Source of the DNA: Echinostoma caproni
Lineage: Eukaryota; Platyhelminthes; Trematoda; Plagiorchiida; Echinostomatidae
Assembly (NCBI GenBank): GCA_900618425.1
Contig: UZAN01046650.1
Location: 5,562 to 25,753 of the forward strand
Reading direction: 5' to 3'
DNA length: 20,192 nucleotides
The position numbers and the translations under genes were made by a program. Of the stretch, positions 17,601-20,192 are shown in pieces (the stretch's first letter is position 1; each line of letters begins with the position of its first letter). The notes under the pieces are model-generated. The model saw nothing but the letters and a program-made list of their open reading frames with translations. It was not told where the DNA came from and did not search any database.

Positions 17601-19032
17601 ACAAAAAAGTTTATAAGCCAACCGTTAAATGGATAAAATCACACAGAGTAGATTTGCCTTTTGTAAGGGAGTGATTCGAATTGATGTGCACCGGGTCAAG
17701 GTTTCCTAACTGTGTACCCGGAGCAACCAAAACGGGCGCACGAAAGTGCATTGTTAATGGTTGCAAAAACTGAACTGAACTGAACCGGGTCAAGGTTCGA
17801 AGTTTGAACTGTGCGACCACCTTGCTGTTATTCTGTTCAATACCGCGCCTAACATAATGAGGCCTTATGTAGTTCACCACTCCAAGTCCCGGGGCTTAGG
17901 TTACCGGTCTCCAGCATCGAACATCAGGCCTTTGAGACTATGGGGTCTAACCCTTCTGCCGTTCATCACACAAATGTGATAAAAATTTTAAAAAACTCTG
18001 TTGGCAGGCAACTAAGTCGTCGTCCAGCTTAATACGATATACCTATCAACCTGGGCTCTATGAAGTTTGCAACCCCAAGTACCAAGACCTGGAACCCGGA
18101 ACCCAACAGATTTGCTCTTCTACCGTCCAGCACACTTTTGCGCAATAAAAAGTAGCTTTTTATTTTGACTATTACCTTCTACAGCAGTGAACACAACTTC
18201 ATAATGAATGCTAAGAAATGGTGCCATGCGAGCAGGACGCTTAATTTACTTCACCAAGACATGAATTTTAGTAAACGAGAGATCAGTAAAGAAGTGTTCG
18301 ATCACTGATGATCAATTCCACGGGTCGGGTAACGAACTCGCGCCGAAAAACTATCCCATAAAAAGGTGACTCACATCATCCTCGTCCATTTCTTCACGTT
18401 TCATTGGGCGTTTGCGATTGCCACGCCGACCAACAACTGAAACGGGTCATGAAGAATGTTGGCTGAAACTAATGCGTTGTAGTCGAATGCTAATTTACGG
18501 AATAATAAATGGTGAGATGAATATGTGCCATATCAACAAAGATCTAGTGAGCTACTGTTCACCTCACCGAACGTGATAACGCGTCGTTAGAAAATTACTA
18601 CCCGATTTCCTGCTGCTCAGTAAGATTGATTCGGTAACGTTTTTGAGCAACTGGGAAAGCTAGTAGCTTGATGCTGCAATACTTAGCATTAATTGAATTG
18701 TCGCAACGCACTACAGAAGCACCGTATCAGTAAAAATAACAATAATACAATTAAGCTTACCACTGCTTCCAATGGAACTGGTGGTTGAAGCCGTGCTGGC
18801 GGTGGCCACCGCCTGAAGCTTACTTCGTTCGGCTTCAAATACCTCTTGAAGTTCTACAGCTTTTGCAAACTCGGTGGTGGACGCAGGATAGAATGCTTTT
18901 GTATTAGCAACCATTAGACTGATATCGGCGGCCATGCTGTCCACATTTTCATATTCACCACCTTTGATTTTGGCTTGGATTCGAGCTAAATCAATAGGTT
19001 CACGCACGGCCTCGTAATACTCCGGGTTTGTT
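1533..19032 (-). CDS. PBRM1: Polybromo-1 gene, partial: 15 internal exons in this window
   Basis: Polybromo-1 is the multi-bromodomain subunit of PBAF-type SWI/SNF chromatin remodelling complexes in the nucleus; it reads acetylated histones. The window shows, in the family's order, bromodomains 1 to 6 followed by the first BAH domain. Bromodomain 1 is incomplete at its start. I joined 15 exons at GT/AG sites: 19032-18761, 18436-18375, 17011-16811, 16531-16364, 16094-16009, 15841-15296, 13344-13275, 13220-13056, 8557-8363, 6075-5947, 5751-5555, 5430-5401, 4080-3705, 2900-2208 and 1901-1533. Every junction keeps phase, and the total is 3559 nt. Introns range from 54 bp to about 4.5 kb, and the large ones hold retroelements. 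Six bromodomains plus BAH is diagnostic of polybromo rather than BRD4, BRD7 or CBP. The first exons, second BAH domain and HMG box are outside the window. Confidence 0.96.
2133..2207 (-). CDS. PBRM1: Possible alternative 3' extension of the bromodomain 6 exon
   Basis: Reading on past the donor at 2207, the same frame stays open for 25 codons (VSTFIFGIGEFAIDQQGSHY and onward) to AGAAGC followed by gtaagt at 2132, a donor at least as good as the first. Both donors leave phase 0, so either joins correctly to the BAH exon at 1901. The extension has protein-like composition but no human counterpart I can recognise. It may be an alternative donor or simply intron. Confidence 0.4.
2208..2900 (-). 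CDS. PBRM1: PBRM1 exon: end of bromodomain 5 and degenerate bromodomain 6
   Basis: This is the longest exon traced (693 nt, phase 0 at both ends, ctcacag acceptor, gtgagt donor). It opens with DSLILHRVCLAKRAVLLN, the last helix of bromodomain 5. A linker leads to a degraded sixth bromodomain: LLTNLHNAMLTACDSDGRGL, then AAGSYRRLDRLQADWLGI and LKRAR. Human bromodomain 6 shares the YRRLD core, RDELC and the LLSPA-x-(S/T)YT tail. The YY-x-P ZA motif and the acetyl-lysine Asn are both missing, and an insertion rich in Gly/Gln/Pro replaces the BC loop. An acidic segment (ELAEEDERHKL, PPPLEEGDVEIP) follows. The frame stays open to a second donor at 2132. Confidence 0.93.
2901..3704. other. Intron with a pyrimidine-rich block, no gene found
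   Basis: This 804-bp intron interrupts bromodomain 5. From about 3165 to 3260 the plus strand is strongly C/T-rich, followed by an AT-rich stretch with TTCTTATAAATATAACTG at about 3303-3320. The texture differs from the flanking introns and may mark an old repeat end, but no second copy is in the window. Confidence 0.35.
3705..4080 (-). CDS. PBRM1: PBRM1 exon: linker and most of bromodomain 5
   Basis: This 376-nt exon lies between a ccatag acceptor and a gtgagt donor. It starts with a Gly/Pro/Gln-rich linker of about 35 residues and then enters helix Z (LLQRVILELFQTVREYQ). The ZA loop follows (GRQLSNPFMRLPTRTELP, YYEFIKKPIEL), and then DNACRFNEPDSQIYS with the acetyl-lysine Asn present. Human bromodomain 5 has RRLSAIFLRLPSRSELPDYY and NNACTYNEPES at the same positions. 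Four unknown bases (3783-3786) fall in the A-B loop. The frame is kept as written, but the gap may be mis-sized. Confidence 0.95.
4404..4421. repeat. AT dinucleotide microsatellite
   Basis: Nine AT units lie in tandem in the intron between the bromodomain 5 exon and the microexon. Confidence 0.95.
4862..5025 (+). mobile_element. SINE-like repeat with tRNA-like head and decayed hammerhead core, copy B
   Basis: The plus strand shows a tRNA-like head with an A-box-like GAGCTGGTTGGTGCAC (about 4880-4895) and a B-box-like AGTACGAATCCCGG (4926-4939). Next is CTGATAAGCTCT-AACA-AGAGCAAAAC (4962-4987). That is the hammerhead layout CUGAUGA, stem II, GAAA, with one change in each conserved box (GATGA to GATAA, GAAA to AAAA). 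Stem II is a perfect 5-bp GCTCT/AGAGC with an AACA loop. Copy A at 9502-9670 aligns over the same length, with 95 versus 96 bases from CAGC to the core. The partner strand for stem I is not evident, so this copy is probably inactive. Confidence 0.65.
5401..5430 (-). CDS. PBRM1: PBRM1 probable microexon: Arg/Gly-rich linker before bromodomain 5
   Basis: Bromodomain 4 ends in phase 2, and the bromodomain 5 exon needs two bases (CG) to complete its first Arg codon. A gtaagt donor at 5400 preceded by CG supplies exactly that. Upstream of it is a tandem acceptor, tttcagcag, giving an exon of 30 nt (start 5430) or 27 nt (start 5427). A weaker gaag acceptor gives 45 nt (start 5445). All three keep frame. 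The product is short and basic, with FTGRGRSGR as the shared part. The call rests on phase and splice-site quality, not homology, because the human linker here is not conserved. Confidence 0.6.
5555..5751 (-). CDS. PBRM1: PBRM1 exon: helices B and C of bromodomain 4
   Basis: This 197-nt exon starts after taccag and ends at a gtgagt donor in phase 2. It carries NNARHYNEEGSGVYNDA, almost identical to human bromodomain 4 (RNARHYNEEGS, VYNDA), with the acetyl-lysine Asn in place. It continues through helix C (ILENVVKRRLKSLGP) into a short Pro/Asn/Lys-rich linker. This exon gives the strongest single match to polybromo in the window. Confidence 0.96.
5947..6075 (-). CDS. PBRM1: PBRM1 exon: ZA loop of bromodomain 4
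   Basis: This 43-codon phase-0 exon lies between a tgtag acceptor and a gtaagt donor. It reads EDGHRPRDVFIHLPSREEYP, then DYYQVIPEPIDLTMIKRKMD. The order DG-x-R, x-F-x-x-LPS, YPDYY and PIDL is the complete ZA region of a polybromo bromodomain. The frame continues without a gap from FNYVA on the preceding exon. Confidence 0.95.
6076..6879. other. Intronic sequence without recognised feature
   Basis: This is the first part of the intron splitting bromodomain 4 (6076-8362). I see no coding exon, repeat copy or RNA gene in it before the retroelement that begins near 6880. Confidence 0.45.
6880..7755 (+). mobile_element. RTE-like non-LTR retrotransposon, 5'-truncated 3' end with open C-terminal RT frame
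   Basis: From 6917 to 7549 a 210-codon frame encodes the C-terminal region of an RTE-like reverse transcriptase. It has SCMTNDGSAAKEIAARIS, LKHLWRRRDV, VRSVLLNGCET, FDYRCLRSLA, RLCWLGHIFR, HRALFAV, RGGQQMTWRRGMK and WRSCCHFLS, all landmarks of the thumb/connector segment downstream of the YADD box. The YADD box and everything before it are missing, as in the usual 5' truncation during target-primed insertion. A 3' UTR of about 180 bases follows and ends in a GAT/ATG tail (about 7727-7751). It lies antisense to PBRM1 in the intron that splits bromodomain 4. The open frame suggests it is the youngest copy here. Confidence 0.9.
8150..8265 (+). repeat. Dispersed repeat, copy 1 (pair with 17670-17785)
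   Basis: The stretch CAGTTTCAATTTTTACAACC followed by ATTAACCATGCACTTT recurs in reverse at 17740-17785 as TTTTGCAACCATTAACAATG and on. The similarity continues for roughly 100 bases with scattered changes (CCGGTTTCAATTGC versus CCCGTTTTGGTTGC). Both copies sit in PBRM1 introns. Their type is unknown. Confidence 0.6.
8363..8557 (-). CDS. PBRM1: PBRM1 exon: linker and first helix of bromodomain 4
   Basis: This 65-codon phase-0 exon has a tttag acceptor and a gtgagt donor. The first 40 or so residues are a Ser/Pro/Asp-rich linker. It then turns basic (FRKFGRKTL, EEAKAKRLR) and enters helix Z of bromodomain 4 (LFNTVFNYVA). Human polybromo shows the same shift from a Ser-rich to a basic linker before its bromodomain 4. 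The upstream intron (8558-13055) is the largest traced, about 4.5 kb, and holds an RTE copy and a hammerhead-bearing SINE. Confidence 0.9.
8558..9501. other. Intronic sequence, no gene found
   Basis: This is the downstream part of the 4.5-kb intron between bromodomains 3 and 4. A GC-rich imperfect inverted repeat lies near 9270-9290 (GGTTGGG / CCCAGCC with an AAAA loop). A GGTCCTGGTTTCAGACTCG stretch near 9031 vaguely resembles a pol III B box, but there is no supporting A box. I see nothing else. Confidence 0.35.
9502..9670 (+). mobile_element. SINE-like repeat with tRNA-like head and hammerhead-like ribozyme core, copy A
   Basis: The head aligns with copy B (B-box-like AGTGCGAGTGGGAC at 9579-9592). 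Next comes CCACTGATGAGCTCT (from 9605), the intact seven-base CUGAUGA box, then a self-pairing GCTC-TAGA-GAGC, then GAGAAAC. Stem III can form from CTCC/GGAG. Stem I can form from CACCA, just before CUGAUGA, with TGGTG downstream. This is the three-stem layout of a type I hammerhead, in which both ends leave through stem I. Two departures make self-cleavage doubtful: an extra GA before GAAA, and four bases instead of two between stem III and stem I. Schistosome Sm-alpha SINEs are the known precedent for tRNA head plus hammerhead. Confidence 0.65.
9671..10583. other. Intronic sequence, possibly including decayed 5' retroelement coding
   Basis: No host exon is visible. Around 10260-10320 a plus-strand frame reads KARRAANAILVQK, faintly like the Arg-rich connector upstream of RTE reverse transcriptase. 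It may be the decayed front of the element recognised from 10584, but the similarity is too weak to annotate with confidence. Confidence 0.3.
10584..12355 (+). mobile_element. RTE-like non-LTR retrotransposon, frameshifted and interrupted by a SINE
   Basis: Recognisable in order are EPPTEPEVQCDIQVLK and SPDELPQLF (10720-10825), and after a frameshift DSFIDCITGLQHSVWSEGCI, ESLVVPISEKNSSDD, NHRGISLVSI (to about 11010). Then come a decayed palm region and EYGDDIVFL near 11400-11425, the YxDD catalytic box with Gly for Ala. From about 11600 it parallels the copy at 6880-7550 (GCATGACCAA, AAACACTTTTGGC, TATTCGCTGTAGCTGCTCCG). Several stops and frameshifts make it non-coding now. A SINE is inserted at about 11926-12060. 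It runs antisense to the host gene in the intron between bromodomains 3 and 4. Confidence 0.88.
11926..12060 (+). mobile_element. SINE, terminal-hairpin family, nested in the RTE copy (copy 2)
   Basis: The landmarks CGCCTAACCTAACGGGGCC, TTATGTGGTTCGCCACTA and TTCACCAAACAAATGTATAA, with an A-run at the end (about 12052-12060), match the family defined at 350, 13425 and 17846. RTE sequence resumes on both sides (GGGAACGATTCAGTGG before, GCATGATCCTTTGGCTACA after), so the SINE inserted into an already resident RTE. The terminal hairpin is decayed in this copy. Confidence 0.8.
12356..13055. other. Intronic sequence, no gene found
   Basis: This is the upstream end of the 4.5-kb intron next to the bromodomain 3 exon. 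A pyrimidine-rich then A/T-rich run near 12780-12830 resembles a retroelement 3' end or poly(A)-signal context, but I cannot match it to another copy in the window. Confidence 0.35.
13056..13220 (-). CDS. PBRM1: PBRM1 exon: helices B and C of bromodomain 3
   Basis: This 55-codon phase-0 exon lies between tctag and gtatgt. It begins QNEYPTLNSILADLDLVF and continues with the BC motif NAQQYNVEES. The Asn in QQYNV sits at the acetyl-lysine position, so the pocket looks intact. The domain ends in helix C (LVLQQIARRRYHEML). Human bromodomain 3 has NQEYETLDHL and AKRYNVPNS here. Confidence 0.95.
13275..13344 (-). CDS. PBRM1: PBRM1 exon: ZA loop of bromodomain 3
   Basis: This 70-nt exon lies between tttcag and gtaagt. 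It completes a split Lys and reads IYPDYYEEITHPISLGDI, then KKKLK. Human bromodomain 3 has YPDYY and MPISL at the same place; the Ile-Ser in place of the usual Ile-Asp is specific to this domain and confirms which repeat this is. It is separated from the next exon by an intron of only 54 bp. Confidence 0.95.
13425..13555 (+). mobile_element. SINE, terminal-hairpin family, copy 3
   Basis: The copy reads CGCCTGACCTAGCGGGGCTT, TATGTAGTCCGCCACTCCA, TGCTTAGGTTACCATC and ends CATCACACAAATGTGTCATA, so the short ACACA/TGTGT hairpin is still visible. Only the body is recognisable; the tRNA-like head is missing, suggesting 5' truncation. It lies in the intron upstream of the 70-nt bromodomain 3 exon. 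Confidence 0.78.
13722..14000 (-). mobile_element. RTE 3'-end fragment, first of an alternating cluster
   Basis: On the minus strand it gives CTGGTTGGTTAGAGACATTG, GCAGTGGCGTTCTTGTTATC, then a 3' UTR with CAATCCCTTTCCACGTTAC and ends in a GAT-rich tail near 13722-13740. All of this parallels 7465-7750 of the plus-strand copy. A run of eight Gs at 13847-13854 is specific to this copy. Confidence 0.85.
14008..14437 (+). mobile_element. RTE 3'-end fragment, second of an alternating cluster (head-to-head)
   Basis: On the plus strand it starts in the segment parallel to 7325 (GCTGCGGCTCCATGTTGGA, then GTCAACAGATAACGTGGAAA). It continues through GGTGTCTTTAGTCTTCCAG, CAGCAGTGGCGTTCTTGTTG and the 3' UTR, and ends in a GATGATGAT tail (14418-14440). 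Stops break the reading frame. Its 5' end abuts the 5' end of the minus-strand fragment at a 12-bp palindrome. Confidence 0.86.
14438..14545 (-). mobile_element. RTE internal fragment, third of an alternating cluster
   Basis: The minus strand reads GGGTTAGGTAACGTGGAAAC, GAGGCATGAAGATGTGCAC and GTGTCTCGCACCTTCCAAG, parallel to about 7360-7450 of the plus-strand copy (GACGTGGAGACGAGGCATGA, GGTGTCTTTCACCTTCCGC). It has no tail and begins directly after the GAT tail of the previous fragment. Confidence 0.75.
14596..14630. repeat. AT dinucleotide microsatellite
   Basis: About 17 AT units lie in tandem just beyond the RTE cluster, in the intron upstream of the bromodomain 3 exon at 13344. Confidence 0.96.
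14631..15295. other. Intronic sequence without recognised feature
   Basis: This is the upstream third of the intron between the AT-hook exon and the 70-nt bromodomain 3 exon. It is AT-rich, with no repeat copy, exon or RNA gene that I can support. Confidence 0.45.
15296..15841 (-). CDS. PBRM1: PBRM1 exon: long linker with AT-hook and start of bromodomain 3
   Basis: This is the second-longest exon here (546 nt). It starts after taccag and ends at a gtacgt donor in phase 2. It first encodes RSSRLSFNP and an acidic Glu-rich stretch. About two fifths of the way in is KRKRGRPPKNPQ, a textbook AT-hook core (RGRP flanked by basic residues) that would bind the minor groove of AT-rich DNA. A Ser/Thr/Pro/Gly-rich disordered segment follows. 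The last 35 or so residues are the alpha-Z helix and ZA-loop start of bromodomain 3 (VLQAVLDARNEAGHLM, then FLRLPSR). The join to the next exon gives LPSRKIYPDYY. Confidence 0.93.
16009..16094 (-). CDS. PBRM1: PBRM1 exon: helix C of bromodomain 2 and following linker
   Basis: This 86-nt exon starts after ctag and ends at a gtaagt donor in phase 2. It reads DASILARILKGKRSEAEHPP and then RTNRERG. DASILARILK is the last helix of bromodomain 2, and the basic KRSEAEH continuation matches the human linker in character. The split Lys codon (AA plus G) is completed by the next exon. Confidence 0.9.
16364..16531 (-). CDS. PBRM1: PBRM1 exon: core of bromodomain 2
   Basis: This 56-codon phase-0 exon lies between tttag and gtaagc. 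It carries the ZA loop (YPIYYTVIKEPVDL), helix A to B (ARRIQSGFYSTLDDL) and the BC region NAKTFNEPRSAIYQ. The Asn in TFNEP is at the acetyl-lysine anchoring position, so this pocket looks intact. It is a near neighbour of human bromodomain 2, which has NAKTYNEPGS at the same place. Confidence 0.96.
16811..17011 (-). CDS. PBRM1: PBRM1 exon: N-terminal part of bromodomain 2
   Basis: This 67-codon phase-0 exon is flanked by a cctcag acceptor and a gtaagt donor. The first 35 or so residues are a Ser/Thr/Ala-rich linker. They are followed by helix Z and the start of the ZA loop of bromodomain 2, with SPFELLFAAIAKYQ, then DGRLLAPTF and LPSRE. The pattern of aliphatic helix, E/D-G-R-x-L and x-F-x-x-LPS is shared by all polybromo bromodomains. 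It joins in frame to LYPIYYTVIKEPVDL on the next exon. Confidence 0.92.
17012..17669. other. Intronic sequence without recognised feature
   Basis: This is the downstream half of the intron between the acidic linker exon and the bromodomain 2 exon. The base at 17057 is unresolved. No coding exon or family repeat is seen. Confidence 0.4.
17670..17785 (-). repeat. Dispersed repeat, copy 2 (pair with 8150-8265)
   Basis: The minus strand gives CAGTTCAGTTCAGTTTTTGC, then AACCATTAACAATGCACTTT, matching 8150-8265. A short CAGTT tandem opens it. It directly adjoins the SINE copy at about 17786. Confidence 0.6.
17786..17988 (+). mobile_element. SINE, terminal-hairpin family, copy 4
   Basis: A B-box-like GTCAAGGTTCGAAGTTTG (about 17790-17807) starts a tRNA-like head. 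The body landmarks follow: CCTAACATAATGAGGCCTTA, TAGTTCACCACTCCAAGTCCC and GGGGCTTAGGTTACCGG. The end is ATCACA-CAAA-TGTGAT, a 6-bp hairpin, and an A-rich tail. A more diverged partial copy may follow at about 18045-18155 (CCAAGTACCAAGACCTGG, then CAGCACACTTTTGCGCAATA and AAAA). Confidence 0.78.
18375..18436 (-). CDS. PBRM1: PBRM1 exon: basic/acidic linker between bromodomains 1 and 2
   Basis: This short 62-nt exon lies between a tttcag acceptor and a gtgagt donor. It completes a Val codon split with the previous exon and reads VGRRGNRKRPMKREEMDEDD. The basic stretch followed by an acidic run matches the position and character of the acidic linker after bromodomain 1 in human polybromo. It ends in phase 0, as the next exon requires. 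There is no domain here. The basic part could act as a nuclear localisation signal, which is an inference from composition alone. Confidence 0.82.
18761..19032 (-). CDS. PBRM1: PBRM1 exon: C-terminal half of bromodomain 1
   Basis: The exon opens mid-codon after an AG at 19033-19034. It reads NPEYYEAVREPIDL, the ZA-loop YY and PIDL motif of a bromodomain, and then helices B and C. The closest match is vertebrate polybromo bromodomain 1: PIDL followed by IQ and K, then NTKAFY where the human domain has NAKSYY. The residue at the acetyl-lysine asparagine position is therefore Tyr, as in human bromodomain 1. The exon ends in a Thr/Ser/Ala-rich tract (about 20 residues) before a gtaagc donor at 18760, leaving one base of a split codon. 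The N-terminal helix (alpha-Z) must lie on an upstream exon; I found none between 19036 and the window end. Confidence 0.93.
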
Positions 19033-19842
19033 CTGATTAACCAAAAAGGGTACAAGGTAAATATGAACGTACGTGAGACAAAACGCAACAAGGAAAAATC
19101 ATGGTTCACATGCAACATTATCAAGACAGTAGAAGTGACTCTCCTTTCATCCGGCTCACCCCACGGGAGGGGTTATATAATCCCTCATACCAAACCTTAG
19201 GATTATGGTTGCTGGTTTCCTTCCCACAACACGAATGACAGATATAACTTACTTTCTCACTGGCTCTACTTACAGACAAAGCACATGTGTACCCTCAATA
19301 AAAATTAGAAATTAATTCTGTATACCAAATTCTAAATTCTTCTTCCCTCATCCTATTTTTGACTGAAACATATCTCGTCAAATATCGCACACACTCAATT
19401 CCCAAAATAAACTTTCCACCCCTCCTTTCTACCCAGAGCTGATGTTGGCGTCTTCATCCACTGACCACTCGCCGCTTCCAAAGTAGTAAATCTTGACTTT
19501 TCTAATTGCAATTTTCAGCTGATGCAGATGAAGCTAATTTCTTACTTTCAATTATTACGTATGTCCTGTGTCATGCCCCAAATAATAGTGACTGCTTCAT
19601 CGTTGAATTTCTTTCTTCGAAAGTTCAAAGCTTGTTTACGGTGAACCCTAACTGCAATGCTACCATGTTGGAAAATGTCAACATTCATTATCAGGAATCA
19701 TTGAAACATTCTTCTGTTACTTCCTCTTCAAAGCGCAGTGTCAACCATTTTGCCTTGCTCGCCAACCTGAGCCGGCCAGTTGACCTCCTCACACGAGTCC
19801 CTGATCTAGGTAGCAACTAAGCACATACTTAGCTGTGTATGG
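19033..19842. other. Intron upstream of bromodomain 1 exon, with an unexplained open stretch
   Basis: No exon for the N-terminal half of bromodomain 1 is visible on the minus strand. The plus strand is pyrimidine-rich from 19140 to 19500, and then a stop-free stretch runs from 19506 to 19820 (105 codons, no ATG at its start). It is preceded by TTTTCTAATTGCAATTTTCAG, which resembles a splice acceptor. I recognise no domain in its translation, and it may be chance or an old repeat. Confidence 0.35.
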
Positions 19843-20192
19843 GATCATCATCATCATCATCATGATACAACGAGATACAGTGAAGCGAACTTCATTGATC
19901 GCTTCCAAGCTCACAATGTGCATAAATCAAGTGATAAAGTAACAAGATGGAGAGAGATTGGGCCCAACTGGAGGGAGGCAAAGAAAGTGAACCTCTATAG
20001 TCAACACATACAGTACACAAGTGTGCATGCATACTTTTTCAAGTATTCTGACCTGATAAGAAATGACAACAAGAACGCCATTGCTGTCGAGTCGATGCCA
20101 TATCCTTCAATGTCTCCAACCAACCAGTTGTGGAGTCTTTCGGACCCCAACGCGGAAGGTGAAAGACACCTACTCTACCTAATGGCTCTGTG
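19843..20192 (-). mobile_element. RTE 3'-end fragment running off the right edge
   Basis: The minus strand begins at the window edge with CACAGAGCCATTAGGTAGAG, then TTCACCTTCCGCGTTGGGGT, CTGGTTGGTTGGAGACATTG and GCAATGGCGTTCTTGTTGTC, almost identical to 7395-7530 of the plus-strand copy. The 3' UTR follows and ends in a clean ATG/GAT tail (19845-19866). By eye it is the closest relative of the 6880-7755 copy, so the two belong to a recently active subfamily. It is in the same orientation as PBRM1. Confidence 0.9.

Noticed and set aside
18306..18355. CTGATGA followed by CGAAAAAC on the plus strand
   Set aside because: The spacing is too long, the intervening bases do not form stem II, and no stem I partner exists.

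Overview
This window looks like flatworm DNA, most likely from a digenean trematode. It carries most of one spread-out gene on the minus strand, cut by many introns with GT/AG ends. The introns are full of decayed non-LTR (RTE-like) retrotransposon pieces and tRNA-like SINEs. Two of the SINEs carry hammerhead-ribozyme-like cores, an arrangement known from schistosome Sm-alpha repeats. By eye the base composition is less AT-rich than schistosome introns usually are, so a non-schistosome digenean is possible. I cannot name the genus.

The gene is polybromo-1 (PBRM1/BAF180), the acetyl-lysine-reading subunit of the PBAF class of SWI/SNF chromatin remodellers. I trace 15 exons from 19032 down to 1533. 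All exon phases agree, giving about 3.56 kb of coding sequence (about 1186 codons). In transcript order they encode the second half of bromodomain 1 (18761-19032), an acidic linker exon (18375-18436), bromodomain 2 (three exons, 16009-17011), and a long Ser/Thr/Pro linker with an AT-hook leading into bromodomain 3 (13056-15841). They continue with bromodomain 4 (5555-8557), a probable microexon (5401-5430), bromodomain 5 (3705-4080 and the start of the next exon), a degenerate bromodomain 6 (within 2208-2900), and the first BAH domain (1533-1901). The promoter, the N-terminal half of bromodomain 1, the second BAH domain and the HMG box are not in the window.

The rest is intron. From left to right it holds a reverse-transcriptase fragment running off the left edge (1-255, minus), a tRNA-like SINE (about 350-605, minus), a hammerhead-bearing SINE (about 4862-5025), and an RTE 3' end with an open 210-codon frame (about 6880-7755, plus). 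Next come a second hammerhead-bearing SINE (about 9502-9670), a frameshifted RTE copy (about 10584-12355, plus) with a SINE inserted in it (about 11926-12060), another SINE (about 13425-13555), and a cluster of three RTE ends in alternating orientation (13722-14545). A SINE lies at about 17786-17988, and a further RTE 3' end runs off the right edge (19843-20192, minus).

No CRISPR array, rRNA, functional tRNA or second protein-coding host gene could be supported. The points of most interest are the two hammerhead-bearing repeats, the alternating RTE cluster joined at a perfect palindrome, and lineage features of the polybromo protein: Tyr in place of Asn in bromodomain 1, loss of the pocket in bromodomain 6, an AT-hook, and alternative splice sites.
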